Shown here piece after piece: positions 43,760 to 55,158 of a DNA stretch of 64,000 nt. Below the pieces are notes generated by a model. The model was not told the origin of the DNA. It made no database searches and saw nothing but the letters and a program-made list of their open reading frames with translations. Every line of letters begins with the position of its first letter. Positions within the stretch are counted from its first letter, which is position 1. The stretch lies in assembly GCF_018320785.1 (NCBI RefSeq), contig NC_054886.1, positions 1,429,177 to 1,493,176 on the forward strand. The letters run 5' to 3'. A program made the translations under genes and the position numbers. Origin of the DNA: Cheilinus undulatus. Taxonomy: Eukaryota; Chordata; Actinopteri; Labriformes; Labridae.

Positions 43760-45760
43760 ACCAAGTCAGGCTACAACTTAGAGGCTGAAGGTCTACAGAA
43801 GTCAATCCGCAACCCAAGAAGGCAAAGGCCGAAAACAAGCCTGTGGATGAGGAGACCACCTAGGTCAACCTGAATCAACTGGGCTAACAATGGAAGGCTA
43901 TATTGTCTTGCACTACGGTGCATCCAGCCTCGACTCCCCAAAGGAAGGGCAGGCTGCTACATCAATATGGTAAGACCTGAAGTGTAGAGTAGAACACCAT
44001 GTGGCTGCTGCACCTGTTGTCAAGAGAGCTTTCTGGCCACAAGGCCCATGAGGTAGCCACAATGCGTGTAGAGCCACCCAAATCCCAGCTGGAACAAGCC
44101 ACTCTGGACACATGTAGCTTGCAGGATAGCCCCTACCACAGACTGAGAATCTTGAAAAGATCCTGCCCTGATGCCCCAAGTTGAAGCAAATAGGAAGCTG
44201 ATCAGACTTCTAAATAGTCCATGCATAACAAATGTCTCAATCAGGGCTCTGACTAGGCACAAGACAAACTGCCCCTACTCATACCCTTTTCCAAGCTTGT
44301 TTAAAATGAGTGACTGGAGCTCGACCAACAGGGACAGAAAGAATTCAGACAAGACCTAGTTAGGAATTATGGAGTGGGAAAGAGGTCCATGACCAACCCA
44401 TTGGGCAAACCTGCAGAAGTCATTACCATTTGATGTTCCCATCCCTGAGGGCCTCAAAGGAGGACACTTAAGATCATTGAGGACCCAGGCAGGAGCAAAG
44501 GGGAGACTGCAGTCCTGTGCAGCATAAGCTCTGGCATCTCTCCAGGAACCACAAAATCAAAGACCAGCTGTCTTCAGTTAGTGCCAAGCCCCCAATGCCA
44601 AACACCCCACAAGGTAGTAGCAGACTCCCAAGCCTCCTGGACTACAAAACTGCAGGGCATCCTGTGCTGTGGTAGGAGTGCGCTACAGTGAGCATTACAC
44701 CTAGCAGCCTGAGTAATGTTGCCCTAGCTGCCTGTATCATTCTCACAACAGGTTCCAGTGGCTGGATACTTGGATCCTGTCACGCTCAGGGGCCAGGTCA
44801 CCAGATTCAGCCTTGTTCAAAATGGGAGTTGCCATAGCAAGTGGGAATAATAAGGTGCCACCAATATCAGTCAACTGGACTCTACTGAGGAGGAGCTAGA
44901 GTAGGGTGAAGGAAGGACCAGTATACTGCAAAAGCCTGAGCCACAAATGTACCAAGGTATCTCACCCCAGTGAAGGCTGCCTGCTCTTTGAAAGAAGAGC
45001 CAACAATGGATGTCTCCCTCGAATCAAACAAGTCACCTTTTGTCCTGCTGCAGTGCTGCAGATTTTCTTGAAAACCTGTGTCTCCAATGCCCAGGGTGTG
45101 AATTTCCTTTTGAAACGCTGCCTGCTAAAGAAGTAACACACCTGCACATGTACTGCTCAGAGAAAGAAGAAGTGTGAGCAAACTGCCATTAATACAGTAG
45201 ATGGTCTACACAGGACAGAAGAGCCTGTCGGGACAGGTGGCTGTCCCTGTGCTGTCAGCCCTGAAGATGATGAGCTCTTAGTCTTGGCAGCCCCCTGAGA
45301 ATAAGGAAAACAACCCTTGGTTCCACAACACTTGGCGCTGTGCCAACCAAAGACTGGACCAACTCTTTTGATCCACAGCCTTTGTGGACAGCACCCCATC
45401 TTCTTGTGATGTGTCTGAGGACACCAGATGGTGAGACACTACTGTCCTACTGAAGTAAGACCCTGTGAACCATCTAAGAAACCACCACCTTGGTCTGGAG
45501 TGATCTACTTCAGGTAAAGCTCAGGTTCAGTGGACACTTTTATACAGGCCTCATGCACAAGAGGGAGAGGGAAGACCTGCTCATGGGTGCTCTAATGCCC
45601 TAAGGCCCATGAGGCAGAGCTGAAGCAGCAAGACTACCATCTCTCTTGAGCAAGGCCATCAAGACCCTGCTGGAGTCCACTACTTCACCCAGGATTCAAT
45701 CCAGGGAGAATTGAGCCTGCTTTAAGAGGTACAGGAGGACATGCTGCACTGTTGCAACTA
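43760..45760 (+). other. Unidentified 2 kb block, GC-richer than surroundings
   Basis: The base composition is visibly higher in G and C and poor in CpG, with many CCTG/CAGG words, and it contrasts sharply with the AT-rich flanks. Short plus-strand frames recur but are broken by stops, giving the look of an old decayed coding sequence or retrocopy. I recognise no family and assign no function. Confidence 0.35.
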
Positions 45761-46670
45761 CCAGTGACAACCGCATTTCTGAGGGCAATGTCAAGAGTCC
45801 TGGTTGCACAAAATTCTTGATAGTTGATTAGACTAACATTCTGTCCTTCACGTATGTTACTGGCCAATCCAAAAGATAACACAAAACTAGGTAGAAGGCA
45901 TGTGCAGCTCTTCTAAGTAACGTGAGTAGGTAGGGACTGTGGTAATTCATACTTGTTGGTGAATAAACCTCATGGTGAGGCTGGCTGGGAGAAGTGCAAA
46001 AACATCTTCTTTGTTCCACTTTCAACAACGAAATGCTGTCTAGATTTGATAAAAACTGCAGCTAAAGCTAAATTTGAGCTAATTACTCTACCTGCAGTCA
46101 TTGTATTTACCGGCTGAAGTACAACTGATGCCTGACTTTAACCATTGCGAACTCATGCCAACACAGGTTGGGAGAAAAGAGAAATAATCTATTCCACCAT
46201 GTAAAGCTGTCAGTGCAGTGGGCGTTTCTCTTTTGATAAAGAAATGTGGTCGAGTTCTGATAAAAGGGCTGCTGTACTAAAGCTACATCCAAACTAATCA
46301 CTATACCTGCAGCTAGTGGTGTTGAAAAAATAATTTCCATGATGCATCGTAATGCGAATGTGGACGATTCTGCATCAATGAAGAAGCAGCTCATATTGAT
46401 GTAGATGGATGCTGCTGTACTTGCAGCTGGACCTACTGTTTATAAAAAAGATAATGAAATGTTTCCCTTCAAACAGAGCTGTTCAGTGGTAGTCTGTTAT
46501 AAATTGTGAAGGTTTTCCTGTCTTTGCTGTAGTAGTCATACGTGATACTACTTGCTGATACAGGGGGGATGCATCTGAATTTGAGATGAATATGTTACCA
46601 GGAATATCAGTGTTCTGTGGAAACTTCATGTTACAAAAAATTTTTGGTTTGAAAACAAATTTGTACTTAC
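45761..46670. other. Intron of unit 2, nothing recognised
   Basis: Contains a short internal duplication: a segment with GCTAAA(T/G).TGAGCTAATTACTCTACCTGCAG near 46060-46100 resembles one near 46280-46315. No coding exon with class A, B or C features was found here. Confidence 0.4.
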
Positions 46671-46761
46671 TCTGTTTGCAGTCATTCTTGTTGCTAGTAC
46701 AAGCCAGAGATAGACTTTCTTCTGACTCCTCACAGGAAAGGTATAAATCATCACTGATTTC
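46671..46761 (-). CDS. Class A exon, unit 2, last before the large exon
   Basis: Acceptor TTCATTGAAG before 46761 and donor GTAAGT after 46671; 91 nt, phase 0 to phase 1, so it can splice directly to the large exon at 36682 across a 10 kb intron. The peptide begins EISDDLYLSCEESEESLSLA and ends with KNDCKQ. It is the most divergent A exon of unit 2. No class C exon follows it. Confidence 0.65.
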
Positions 46762-46854
46762 CTTCAATGAATGACAACAGTAAATCTTCTAATCTCTTAC
46801 ACATTGTAGGTGATTTACTTTTATTTAACAATGTTGCACAAAAAAGCTGTTTAC

Positions 46855-46913
46855 CTCTTTAGTGTTTGTGCTCTCTGTCCTCCCACAGTCAGGATTTCTA
46901 TGACATCCTCTCA
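46855..46913 (-). CDS. Class B exon, unit 2, third internal copy
   Basis: Acceptor TCACTTTCAG-type before 46913 and donor GTAAAC after 46855; 59 nt, open in the cassette frame as RGCHRNPDCGRTESTNTKE. It ends AAAGAG instead of ATGGAG, so it cannot initiate translation, which fits an internal position. It joins exon A at 46761 in phase 0 over a 93 bp intron. Confidence 0.65.
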
Positions 46914-47426
46914 CTGAAAGTAAAGAGACAAGACATTTTATCCCATTGTACTTCACATTGTTCATTAGTTTAAGAGAATACACTGCCATCATTTTGGGTT
47001 TGGAAATAAGACTTGAATGACATGATGGTATCACAACAGCCAGTCAGCCAGTCTGAAGGAGCAGCTGAATGTTATCATATGCAATTTCAAAGACAGAATT
47101 TATATCTAAAAGCATTGCAGTTCACGCAATTTAAAAAGTTTTGTCTACGTGTATTTACATTGAAAAAGAACACGTGGTCATGAGAATGTTAAAGTATTGT
47201 GTTTTCTGTTACAGATTTCTCTGTCTTTACAGAGTTCAAAAGAACAACAATAATGAGCAAATTAATGCTAACTTTGAATTACATCTTCTTTTCTCAGGGA
47301 AAATTTGACTAGTTGTTTAGCTGCAGCTACTCTGCTGTAGTGAAGACAACACATTTTTTTTTAAAAATGTTTCCTAAGTGATTACAATTTATTGAAGGAC
47401 TTTGTGGACTGATTTGTTTTACCCAC

Positions 47427-47606
47427 ATGTCTGTCCAGATGTTACAGCAGGCACAATAATGTCACTCCTGGGTTCTGCAGAATCCTGGATAAAGTGTTGC
47501 ACCCCTGGCATTAATGTGGTTGTGTCCATTACTTCATGCCCAATCTCCCCCTCTGTGCAAGTAGTCATGGTGTAGTTCTCTGCTTTACCAGCAGGAGTGG
47601 CAGGCT
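47427..47606 (-). CDS. Class C exon, unit 2, second copy (180 nt)
   Basis: Acceptor TTTAAACAG before 47606 and donor ACAT|GTGGGT after 47427. Length 180 nt, a multiple of three, entering and leaving in phase 1 with no stop: PATPAGKAENYTMTTCTEGE, then IGHEVMDTTTLMPGVQHF and so on to SGQT. Paralogue at 50371-50607. The peptide is Thr/Glu-rich with no recognised domain. Confidence 0.65.
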
Positions 47607-47699
47607 CTGTTTAAAGTTTATAATAATAAAATATTATTACTAATATGTCTCACGGACTGTTCTTGATTTAATTTTTCTTGTGTTGAAAATTTTTCTCAC

Positions 47700-47811
47700 C
47701 ATTTGCATTCCTCTGCCAACAGCCATCCTTGCTGTCAGTACATGCTGGATGTGGACTTTTTTCTGTCTTCTTCTGACAGTTTCTTTCAACGTCTGAATCC
47801 TCACTGGTTTC
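47700..47811 (-). CDS. Class A exon, unit 2, third copy
   Basis: Acceptor TTTAATGAAG before 47811 and donor GTGAGA after 47700; 112 nt, phase 0 to 1. The peptide starts ETSEDSDVERNCQKKTEKSP and ends with DGCWQRNAN. It belongs with the B exon at 49188, but a 1.29 kb Tc1-like element now lies in the intervening intron. Confidence 0.65.
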
Positions 47812-47876
47812 CTTCATTAAATGACAATAACAAGCCTTACACAGGGTAAGAGTAAGTGATTTTTTTTTTAAATATA

Positions 47877-49164
47877 CATGAGGACAAAATTATGAGCTCC
47901 CCCTATGAAAATTTTGTTGATTTGAACATATTTCTCAAGTGCTGTTAAACAAAGGAAATCATTTTTAACACAGTTTTTTCAAACATCCTAGTTTTGTTTT
48001 TGATGCTAAAACTATTTCACTTAGCACACAGAAATGAAAATATTCCACCAAAACTCCCAGGGTCTAAATTATTAGCCTTCCTGATGCTAATAGTCAATAG
48101 TGTCTCCTGCTTGCTGGATAGTAGCCTGCAGTGGTTTGTTGTAGTTTTAGTCTCTGACATGTCTCCTGAGGAATCCCTGCTCATTCTTCTGGCATGGACC
48201 TTCATCTTCAGTTCCCCCCACAGATTTTTAAATGGGATTTAAGTCAGGGCATTGTGCAGGCCACTCAGTAACACTCACTTTGGTTTTCTGAATGTAGTTC
48301 TTCACCAGGAGCGAAGTATGTTTTGGGTTGTCGCGTTGCAAGAAAAAAGCCACTACCCACATCCAGTTTTGTTGATGACTGCTTCAGGTATTCTTTCAAA
48401 ATATCATATCCTTTTTTTGTCAAGGTTCCTGGGCAAGCTGGACAAGGTTTCCAGTTCCAGATGCACTGAAGCATCCCCACAGCATAATCCTCCCACTACC
48501 ATGTTTCACTATAGGGACGGTGTTCTTTGCGTGATACGCCTCTCCCTTCATTCTCCAAACATCAGCAACATCTCTGTGGCCAAAGAGGTCTAGTTTAGGT
48601 TCATCTGACCAAAGAACATGCTTTCAGTGTTCATAATGCTTCTCCAGGTTGTCATCAGCATCCTTCAGTATGGCTTGAAGGTGTCTCTTCTGCAGAGGTT
48701 GAGTTTTTCTTGGTCTGCAACCTCTCAGTCCATTCCTGTGCAGGGCTCTAGTGAGGGTCTTTGTTGAGACTACAGTTCCTGACTTGGCTAAGTCCATTAG
48801 TAGTGTCTTGGCAGTTGTTGTCGTGTCTTCAGACACATCTGTCATATCTTTATTCTGATTTTACAAGCTTTGAGCATTACAAAGTTAATGCACATCATTG
48901 ACCAACGGTGGTTTTTGCAAAGGCTCGACTAAAAGGTCATTTCTAAACGAGGCTTATAATTTTTAACTGGGTAGTTTTTGGTTTAAGTGAGATAGTTTTG
49001 TTTCTGTTCACAAAGTAAAATTTATGTAAGCATCCAAAATAAAACAAGCACATTTGGAAAAGCTGTGCTAAAACCCTCCACTCTGTTTAACAACACTTTG
49101 GAAATACTTAAGAAAAATCGAAAATTTCGTTGGGGGGAGGGTGTAATAATTTTGTCCACCTGTG
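47877..49164 (-). mobile_element. Tc1-like transposon, 1288 bp, in a GTPase intron
   Basis: Inverted ends CATGAGGACAAAATTATGAGC and CACAGGTGGACAAAATTATTAC, with TA duplicated at 47875-47876 and 49165-49166. The minus strand carries a decayed transposase: an N-terminal helix-turn-helix part at 48624-48845 (TRALHRNGLRGCRPRKTQ), and WPAQCPDLNPI near 48230-48265 before the catalytic Glu region. Stops and frameshifts make it inactive. It separates class B exon 49188 from its class A partner at 47811. Confidence 0.85.
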
Positions 49165-49187
49165 TATCTTTTTACAAAGATGTTTAC

Positions 49188-49246
49188 CTCCATTGTGATG
49201 GAGCTCTCTGTCATTCCACACTCAGGAATTAATTGACAGTCTCCAA
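49188..49246 (-). CDS. Class B exon, unit 2, second internal copy
   Basis: Acceptor before 49246 and donor GTAAAC after 49188; 59 nt, open in the cassette frame: GDCQLIPECGMTESSITME. The sequence and its upstream flank (to about 49620) are almost identical to 50937-51380, a recent duplication. It ends ATGGAG like the initiating exons but is open throughout, so it can be internal. Confidence 0.65.
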
Positions 49247-49717
49247 CTGAAAGTAATGACACAGGATTGTTAACCCATGCTACTTCACATTTTTCAAACA
49301 GTTTAGGGGAACATGCTGCCTGCTTGGTACTATTTCCCCATTAACAGGAAAAATATCTATGTTATTTTGTCTTAAGTTTCCATGTCAGGTTTGAAAATAA
49401 GACTTGAATGGCAGGATGGTATTAAACAACAGTCCACTCTCAACCTTAAAGTATCCAAAGCCTGACCTCTGAACACTCATAAACTGTGAAGGTTTCATGC
49501 ATCAGCTGACTGTGAACTTTGGGACTTAGCTTTTCCCGCCTTGTGAAAACAGAGAGAGGATACACTTAAACTAAATACATGATCACACCCAAAAAATACA
49601 AAGCCAATCTCATCTTCCTTAATATTAAAGTTATCATGTGAAAGTTGTCACTTGATAATAGCTCAGAAACAAACAGTCGAAACACTGTGATTCATCAGAC
49701 TGAAACAAGCGCTAGAG

Positions 49718-50205
49718 CAGTGATTCCCAACCTGTGGGCCGTGGCCCCTTGGTGGGCCGCAAAGGTATTGCAAGTGGGCCGCCATTTTTTTTCATGGGGG
49801 GGGGGTAAATTATATTTAAAAAAAAAATACAGAGAAAGGATATTAAAAATGTTCAAATATTCTTTTCATTACTTTGATTTGTTTTTCCTTCAAGTATTAG
49901 ACATGTGACAAGCAAATGAGAGATAGGAACTTTTGTTGTTATCTAGAGGTTATTGTGTGGACAGCTCCTTGAAAACTGTAATACTGAAGGTGTTGCAACA
50001 TGTTACAAATGCTGTGTTAGCGACTGTGGAGCTTCCAATACGTTTCTCCTGTATTCAGTTCAGTCCTTTATGTTCAATCTTCAATTTAAAAAAGTGCTCT
50101 GAGAACACATTATATGGCCTCCATATTTATGGGGTTGGAGGTGGGCCGCGAAAACTTTTGAGACTTAAAAGTGGGCCCTGAGTTGGAAAAGGTTGGGAAC
50201 CAGTA
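49718..50205. mobile_element. hAT-type non-autonomous element, 488 bp
   Basis: Left end CAGTGATTCCCAACCTGTGGGCCG; right end inverts to a similar GGTTCCCAACC. Flanking 8 bp repeats CGCTAGAG (49710-49717) and CTCTAGAG (50206-50213) match at 7 of 8 positions. The interior has a GGGGGGGGG run and GTGGGCCGC words near both ends, with no transposase. It lies between two duplicated GTPase exon cassettes. Confidence 0.75.
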
Positions 50206-50370
50206 CTCTAGAGCTTTTGTGTCATTTTCCCATCACAAGTTTCTAACATGAAGGTTTATGTTTGAATGTTTTCATGTTGTCCTCACTGATCATAAGTACT
50301 CTTTTAGAAATATTTCCAAAGTCAAAACAAATTATTGAAAGGACTCTGTGGACTGATTTGTTTTACTCAC

Positions 50371-50607
50371 TTGTCTGTTCAGGTGTTACAGCAGACTCAG
50401 TAATGTCTTTCTTGGGTTCTACAGAATCCTGGGTGAGGTGTTGCACTTCTGGTGTTGATGTGGTTGTGTCCGTTGTTTCCTGCCCAACTTTCTCTTCTGT
50501 GCAAGTAATTATGGTGTAGTTCTCTGCTTTATCAACAGGAGTCTCTACATGAGAAACTTGCTCAACACTGGCACAACAGACTGACGTCTTTACATGAGGG
50601 GAGGACT
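50371..50607 (-). CDS. Class C exon, unit 2, first copy (237 nt)
   Basis: Acceptor TTATAACAG before 50607 and donor GACAA|GTGAGT after 50371. The 237 nt are a multiple of three in phase 1-1 and open throughout, including CCASVEQVSHVETPVDKAEN and TTDTTTSTPEVQHL. It is 57 nt longer at its 5' side than the copy at 47606. Its junction codons fit A exons upstream and B exons downstream. Confidence 0.65.
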
Positions 50608-50721
50608 CTGTTATAATGAAAGTTTACAGTAAAAAATATATACTTTTAAAACAGAATCTTACAGACTGTTCTTAATGTCCCTTGTGTTGAAAACTTTGTT
50701 GAAAAAAAACGTGAACTTCAC

Positions 50722-50830
50722 CATTTGCATCCCTCTGCTGACAGTCATTCTTGCTGTTAGGACATGCTGGCAGGGGACTTTCTTCTGCCTCCTCACAGTT
50801 TCCTTTAACGTCTGAATCATCTCCGGTGTC
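50722..50830 (-). CDS. Class A exon, unit 2, second copy
   Basis: Acceptor TTTAATGAAG before 50830 and donor GTGAAG after 50722; 109 nt, phase 0 to 1. The peptide begins DTGDDSDVKGNCEEAEESPL and ends with NDCQQRDAN. The intron to the B exon at 50937 is 106 bp. Confidence 0.65.
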
Positions 50831-50936
50831 CTTCATTAAATAACAATAACATACAATGTTATGAGATCAATCTTCTCATGAAACCTTACACATTGTAGCT
50901 GCATTGTATTAAATATATGTACACAAAGATGTTTAC

Positions 50937-50995
50937 CTCCATTGTGATGGAGCTCTCTGTCATCCCACACACAGGAAATATTTGACAGTCTCCAA
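50937..50995 (-). CDS. Class B exon, unit 2, first internal copy
   Basis: Acceptor TTACTTTCAG before 50995 and donor GTAAAC after 50937; 59 nt, open in the cassette frame as GDCQIFPVCGMTESSITME. Very close to the exon at 49188-49246. The other two frames have different properties (one stops), supporting this frame. Confidence 0.65.
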
Positions 50996-50999
50996 CTGA

Positions 51000-51759
51000 A
51001 AGTAATGAGATAAGATTGTTAACCCATGCTACTTCACATTTTTCAAACAGTTGAAGGGAACATGCTGCCTGCTTGGTACTATTTCCCCATTAACAGTAAA
51101 AAAATCTATGTTATTTTGTCTTAAGTTTCCATGTCAGGTTTGAAAATAAGACTTGAATGGCAGGATGGTATTAAACAACAGTCCACTCTCAACCTTAAAG
51201 TATCCAAAGCCTGACCTCTGAACACTCATAAACTGTGAAGGTTTCATGCATCAGCTGACTGTGAACTTTGGGACTTAGCTTTTCCCACCTTGTAAAAACA
51301 GAGAGAGGATACACTTAAACTAAATACATGATCACACCCAAAAAATGCAAAGCCAGTCTCATCTTCCTTAATATCAAAGTATCTCAACCATTTTATATTT
51401 CTGTGAATACTCATATTTTTTGTTTGACTTTAAAAAGTTACACAACAGTTTGGCATCTTTAAATCTTAAACACTTCATTCCCTAAGGCAGAGATATCAAT
51501 TCCAGTTGTATGAGGTCCAGGTTTAATAGATTTCCTCAAGCAAAGGTCTGGAATATCTTTTTATCCTACCTGTAATATTACTAGGTGCAGTTCATAAACA
51601 TTAAAACAAAAGCATTTTTAGGAGCTGAAAGTAATAATAAAACAGTAGTAATTCGCAATACTTATGAAATACAATAAATTATTTTCTTGTTGCAAGTAGT
51701 AAGATTTTTGGTAGACTATTTTCTACTATAATTGATCATTTTGAACGCAGCTTTATATA
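51000..51759 (-). other. Intron of unit 2, duplicated flank
   Basis: 51000-51380 is nearly identical to 49250-49625. The remainder to 51759 is AT-rich and featureless. Confidence 0.55.
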
Positions 51760-53099
51760 AACTTAGCACAAAAAGTAAGGAAATTTTTGTTTGGTAAATT
51801 ATTTCTTGGTTGTACCAATGCTTCTTGACAATAAATCTTATACCGTTGGAAAGCCTGTTTATTACCCTTTTAAATGGTGCCACATTTGTAAGGAACGTGC
51901 ATTTGTGGGATGAGCAGCAGAGCTGAGTATGTGGGTTGCACCCATGAAAAATGTACCAGATCTTCTCTGCCATTGCCAAACACTTTATTCTGCCATTGAC
52001 TCTTGTTTGGTGTTTGGTGGACTGGATGATAGAAGTTTGAAGAAACAATAAATATTGGCAATTTAACTATTTATTCATTTAACAAACAGGAGCCTCAGTA
52101 GTGTGTGGAAGAACCATACACAGCCACAACAGCCTGGCTCCTCCTCCTCATGCTGGTCACCAGCCTGGTCGCACACTGCTGTAGGATGGCATCCCATTCT
52201 TCAACCAGCATTTGTCGCAAGTCAGCCAACATGGTTGTGTTGGTCACTCTGGCACAAACAGCACACCCAAGCTGATCCCACAAGTGTTCAATGGGGTTAA
52301 GGTCAGGACTGCTGGCCGGCCATTCCATCCTCTCAAATCCCAAATTCTGGAGGTAGTCTCTGACAAACCCTGCTCTGTGGGGGCGAGTGTTCAGTCAGGA
52401 TAGAGTTCAGTCACAGACTGTGGAGATATGGGATTGCCACTGGTTGCAGAATCTTCTCTCGATATCTCTCTGCATCGAGATTTCCTCCAATGATGACAAG
52501 CCTTGCTTTTCCAGTGAGGGAGATGCCGCCCCACACCATCACTCTGCCAATACCAAAAAATGTTACTCTATTGGTGCAGCAATCAACATAGCTTTCTCTG
52601 CACTTCTCCACACTTTGACCCTACGATCCAACTGCCGTAGACAGAATCTGGACTCACTGCTGAACATAACTACCTCCACACGTTCAGGTTCCAATGCACA
52701 CGTTGCTGACACCTGCGCAAACGGACCTGACCATGAAGGGCAGTCATGGCAGGCCTATGAGACCAGAGATTTGCTGCGTGCAGTCTGTCTGCCCATGTCT
52801 GCCCATGCTTACAGGTGCTGCCAACTGGGGGTACCAGAAGCTCAAAACAAGAGTCAATAGCAACAGCAAAATAAGCTGTTCGGCATTGGCAGAGAAGATC
52901 TGGCCAATATTTAATGGGCGCAACCCACATACTCAGCTCTGCTGCTCATCCCCCAAATGCCTGTTCCTTACAAATGCAGCATCATTTAAAAGGGTAATAA
53001 ACAGGCTTTCCAACGGTATAATATTTATTGTCAGGAAGCATTGGTACAACACAGAAATAATGTACCAAACAAAAATTTCCTTATTTTTTCTGCTAAGTT
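51760..53099 (-). mobile_element. Tc1/mariner-like transposon with long inverted repeats, 1340 bp
   Basis: Ends AACTTAGCACAAAAAGTAAGG and inverted AACTTAGCAGAAAAAATAAGG, TA at 51758-51759 and 53100-53101, and about 260 bp of terminal inverted repeat (51760-52020 against 52845-53099). The minus strand at 52095-52343 encodes the transposase C-terminus (SSPDLNPIEHLWDQLG with the catalytic Glu), and further decayed fragments run to about 52900. Lies in the intron between the first A exon and the next B exon of unit 2. A lone arm of the same family is at 54475-54632. Confidence 0.85.
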
Positions 53100-53169
53100 T
53101 AGATTATTCTAACAAGAGCTGCTTAAAACTGTGTTATTTATTGCCATTGTGTTAAAACTTTACCTTTAC

Positions 53170-53251
53170 CAGTTTTGCTGTCAGTAGATGCTGGAGGTGG
53201 ACTTTCTTCTGCATCCTCCCAATAATCTTCCATGTCTTCATCTCTGGTTTC
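53170..53251 (-). CDS. Class A exon, unit 2, first copy
   Basis: Acceptor TTTAATGAAG before 53251 and donor GTAAAG after 53170; 82 nt, phase 0 to 1. The peptide is ETRDEDMEDYWEDAEESPPP then ASTDSKT, closest to the unit 1 exon at 19501-19588. It would follow Met-Glu encoded by the B exon at 53369. Confidence 0.68.
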
Positions 53252-53368
53252 CTTCATTAAATAACAATAACATACCACATAATGAGATCAGCCTTCTCAT
53301 GAAACCATACACATTGCAGGTGTGTTAGGAGTTCATATTGGGCATTGTTGTACAAAGAAGTTGTTTAC

Positions 53369-53416
53369 CTCCATTGTGTTGGAGCTCTCTGTCAGGATTA
53401 TTATGACAGCCTCTCT
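53369..53416 (-). CDS. Class B exon, unit 2, probable initiating exon
   Basis: Acceptor TTACTTTCAG before 53416 and donor GTAAAC after 53369. It is only 48 nt: relative to the unit 1 B exon 11 nt are missing, which would shift the cassette frame. The 3' end CTCCAACACAATGGAG is intact, with a good ATG context and the right phase for exon A. As in unit 1, lesions fall only upstream of this ATG, so it is read as the start codon exon contributing Met-Glu. Confidence 0.55.
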
Positions 53417-55158
53417 CTGAAAGTAATGAGACAAGATTTTTATCCCATGTTACTTCATATTTTCCAGTTGATGGTACCAAGCTGTCTGCTTTGCATATTT
53501 TAGATTTGAAGGTGTCAGGCTAACAGTGTGTGAGCCTGTGAGTGTGGACTTAACATCATAAATGGCCAGCACTGAAAGCAATGTTCCCCACATGGTCCTT
53601 TAATTTGTGCTAAGTTTTGTTTAATCATCCATGCATATCTATTTAAAATTTATTGTTGTATGCACTTTTAAGAACTTTATGTCCAGTTTTATTTTTGAAG
53701 TGTTCCTGTCATGATACTATTTGTGTATTGGATATGCATTGTAGTGTAAGTGGAAAATATGCTGTTGTTCATGGCTACTCAGTCGCTGTAGACGATCTGA
53801 CAAATGAATATAAGATTACATATCAACAAAGTGATTTTCATTGACATGGCTGATGAAGCAGCCAACCCAACAAAGCCAGGTACCTATATAACTCAAATAT
53901 GCGATCATAATATAATATGATCATTTGGATTGGTTGTACTGTTTTATTTCAACACCAGCTAGGATTTAACACTGTTACAATTCATCCATCAAAGTCCCTT
54001 GAGTGCTCACCTATTTCTTACAGTGTTTTTTCCACAGTGTATCTCTGTGAATGTGATTCACTGATGCACAGCTAACCTGCTTGTCTTTGTATTTTCTTTT
54101 TCAATGTTACACTACATTCACACCTGTCCTGCAGGTTAGGGGGTAGGCCTGCACTGTGCGCGCTCCGCGGGGCTGTGTATCTGTGCAGTGGTGTATTCCA
54201 TGATTGTGCCTCTATGTTACAGCCGGCTAAGACTGCACTATTTTTTTGGTCGTTCGTGATGGCACCATGTCAGACTATGCAACAAAAAAAACTTGGCCTG
54301 ACTGGCTGATGGACTACAAGCGAGATCCTGACAGCTCACCATATGCTGACGTCACAACTGTCTCCAAGACTGAGTTAGAGTTCATAGGTTGTGTTGGGGG
54401 TGTCGATTTATATGTGCACACATATTAGGCTATTTGGCATACCTAGATATTTACCAGTTAAGCATCCCACACATGCATGCTCCTTACAAATGTGGCTCCA
54501 TTAAAAGGGAAATAATCAGGCTTCCTAATGGTATAGGGTATATTGCTGAGAAGCATAGTTAAAACAAAGAGATAATCTACTAAAGAGAAAATGTTTTTTT
54601 TCTTCTAGTTTTGCACTAAGTTTAGTAGTTCACTTGTTTCTATTAAATGATAATATATTTATTTATAATTCCTTTGATTAATGTCCCTGATATGTGCTGA
54701 ATGAATGAATACCAGGAAGCAGAAATGAGACCTTTGTAGGAAGGAAAAGGACAGGAACTCTGCATTTATGGATGTAAACCTGCTCCTGACCGGCTTAGCT
54801 CCACTGGTTATATCACTATGCTAACTGTCTCAGAGCTTAGTTATCTTTATGGGGCAGGTTTTACTCTCCTTTTATCTCTTGTTTTAGTTTCCTCCCTTTC
54901 TGAAACCGAGTTTCTCTCATTTCAAGTTTGACTAAAAATGTTTAACTAAAAATGCTTTCTGATGCCTCTGCTCACTGACTTTCAACATTTGAGAATGCAT
55001 GAAAACTTCCCTTCATGTTAAACAAACCCAACGTCACGCCGAGCTGATATTTCACACAAATTTAGTAGCCAAAGTGTTTCCAACAGCGTTATTTAACCAA
55101 GTCAGTATCAGCATTAAACTCCTTTAGCTATGATCTCTGCAGACGATTAATCATCTAC
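53417..55158. other. 5' intron of unit 2, with duplicated flank and a lone Tc1 arm
   Basis: 53417-54130 aligns with 19765-20560. A solo terminal repeat of the long-TIR Tc1 family lies at 54475-54632 (CCTTACAAATGTGGC to TTGCACTAAGTTTAG). The 60-codon frame at 54246-54428 has no recognisable family feature. Confidence 0.5.

Noticed and set aside
54246-54428. 60-codon plus-strand frame in the unit 2 5' intron
   Set aside because: No homologous frame in the aligned unit 1 region, no recognised motif, and length compatible with chance.
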